Part shown: positions 6,082 to 6,641 of the stretch, in pieces
Layout of the letters: the number at the start of each line of letters is the position of its first letter
Numbering within the stretch: the first letter of the stretch is position 1
Assembly (NCBI GenBank): GCA_003242115.1
Contig: QBMP01000020.1
Span: 12,176 to 18,816 of the forward strand
Direction of reading: 5' to 3'
Source of the DNA: Phormidesmis priestleyi
GTDB taxonomy: Bacteria > Cyanobacteriota > Cyanobacteriia > Phormidesmidales > Phormidesmidaceae
Length of the DNA stretch: 6,641 nt
Translations under genes and position numbers: made by a program
The notes under the pieces: generated by a model
The model's input: only the letters and a program-made list of their open reading frames with translations
The model's database searches: none
Told to the model about the DNA's origin: nothing

Positions 6082-6641
6082 TCAAATAGGCAAGCTAACT
6101 GTAAATAAACTGCCTTCGCCTAACTTGGACTGAACCTTTAGCGTACCGTTCATTCCTTCCACTAGCGTTTTAACAATTGATAAGCCTAGGCCCGTGCCAC
6201 CCGTTGCGCGGGAGCGATCTTCATCAACTCGGTAAAAGGGAGCAAATATTTTATTGAGGTCGGCTAGCGGAATGCCGCACCCCTGGTCTTTGACTTCGAT
6301 GTAAGCGCGATCGCCCATTTGAGTGAGCGAAACGTGAATCGGCTTATCTGGCTCTGAATATTTTAGAGCGTTATCCATTAAGTTAATCAGCACTTGCTTG
6401 AGGCGGTTGCTGTCCACAATAGCTTCGACCGGAGCGAGATTGGCATGAATGCGATCGCTCACATACTGACTCATTTCCAGCACCTCTTGCACCACCATAT
6501 GCAGCGGCTCCCGGCTGAGCTGAAAGCGAAAATGTCCGCCATCGGCGCGGGCCAAATCCAGCAGATCTTGCAGCAGACGAATGGTTCTATCGGCCTCTTC
6601 AGCGGCAATTTCTAAACCCTCTCGCTGAGAATCGCTGAGGT
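6082..6641 (-). CDS. Sensor histidine kinase, C-terminal part, cut by the right edge
   Basis: The frame stays open to the window edge, giving 185 residues of the kinase core; the sensor region and the phosphoaccepting His lie outside. The visible part begins with the second half of the HisKA dimerisation domain (helical, ending LLQDLLDLARADGG). The HATPase_c domain follows with N-box NLMDNALKYS, G1 box DQGCGIP, F-box FAPFYRVDE and G2 box GTGLGLSI, and the protein ends SLFTVSLPI. All the expected ATP-binding motifs are present, so the kinase should be active. It would autophosphorylate on His and pass the phosphate to D56 of the regulator encoded just downstream. Because the sensor domain is missing, the signal cannot be inferred. 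The TTG at 6555 that opens a shorter frame is internal: helix coding continues upstream without a break. Confidence 0.93.
   Translation of the reverse strand, partial: LSDSQREGLEIAAEEADRTIRLLQDLLDLARADGGHFRFQLSREPLHMVVQEVLEMSQYVSDRIHANLAPVEAIVDSNRLKQVLINLMDNALKYSEPDKPIHVSLTQMGDRAYIEVKDQGCGIPLADLNKIFAPFYRVDEDRSRATGGTGLGLSIVKTLVEGMNGTLKVQSKLGEGSLFTVSLPI

Noticed and set aside
6061..6090. Pair of similar 12-mers (TGCTCAAACAGG and TACTCAAATAGG) at the end of the kinase gene
   Set aside because: The match is imperfect, with only two copies, and one copy overlaps the kinase stop. There is no evidence that it is more than chance.
6394..6615. Plus-strand frame of 73 codons inside the histidine kinase
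   Set aside because: It is antisense to the conserved kinase core and shows no features of its own.

Overview
This window comes from a cyanobacterium. The octamer GCGATCGC (HIP1, the hallmark repeat of many cyanobacterial genomes) occurs ten times in 6.6 kb, and the central gene is a close match to the cyanobacterial bicarbonate transporter BicA. The genus cannot be fixed from the sequence. The DNA looks like ordinary chromosome: no insertion sequence, phage gene, tRNA, rRNA or CRISPR array is visible.

Layout, left to right. Positions 1-119 (minus strand) hold what looks like the first 39 codons of an unidentified gene leaving the window. Positions 120-317 are a divergent spacer. Three plus-strand genes follow with short gaps of 64 and 47 nt: a multi-pass membrane iron-sulfur protein (318-1958), a fusion protein made of an FHA domain, an FAD/NAD(P) reductase and a [2Fe-2S] ferredoxin (2023-3540), and bicA (3588-5324). 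Facing them on the minus strand is a two-component pair: a histidine kinase cut by the right edge (6082-6641) and, downstream of it, an OmpR/PhoB-type response regulator (5356-6039). bicA and the regulator converge, with 31 nt between their stop codons.

How the genes may work together. The first two plus-strand genes form a plausible electron-transfer chain: NAD(P)H to FAD to [2Fe-2S] in the soluble fusion protein, then to cytoplasm-facing Fe-S clusters of the membrane protein. The FHA domain suggests that docking or activity depends on threonine phosphorylation, and the membrane protein ends in a Thr/Ser-rich basic tail that could be a ligand. This is inference; I know of no characterised system matching this pair, and the final electron acceptor is not encoded here. 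bicA may share the transcript, which would place the redox pair next to inorganic carbon uptake, but the sequence does not prove this. The input and target genes of the two-component system are unknown.

The most interesting parts are the membrane Fe-S / FHA-reductase pair, the 12-bp in-frame tandem duplications found in each of the three plus-strand genes, the strong excess of GCTAGC, and a minus-strand reading frame at the left edge that continues upstream of its ATG until an in-frame TGA.
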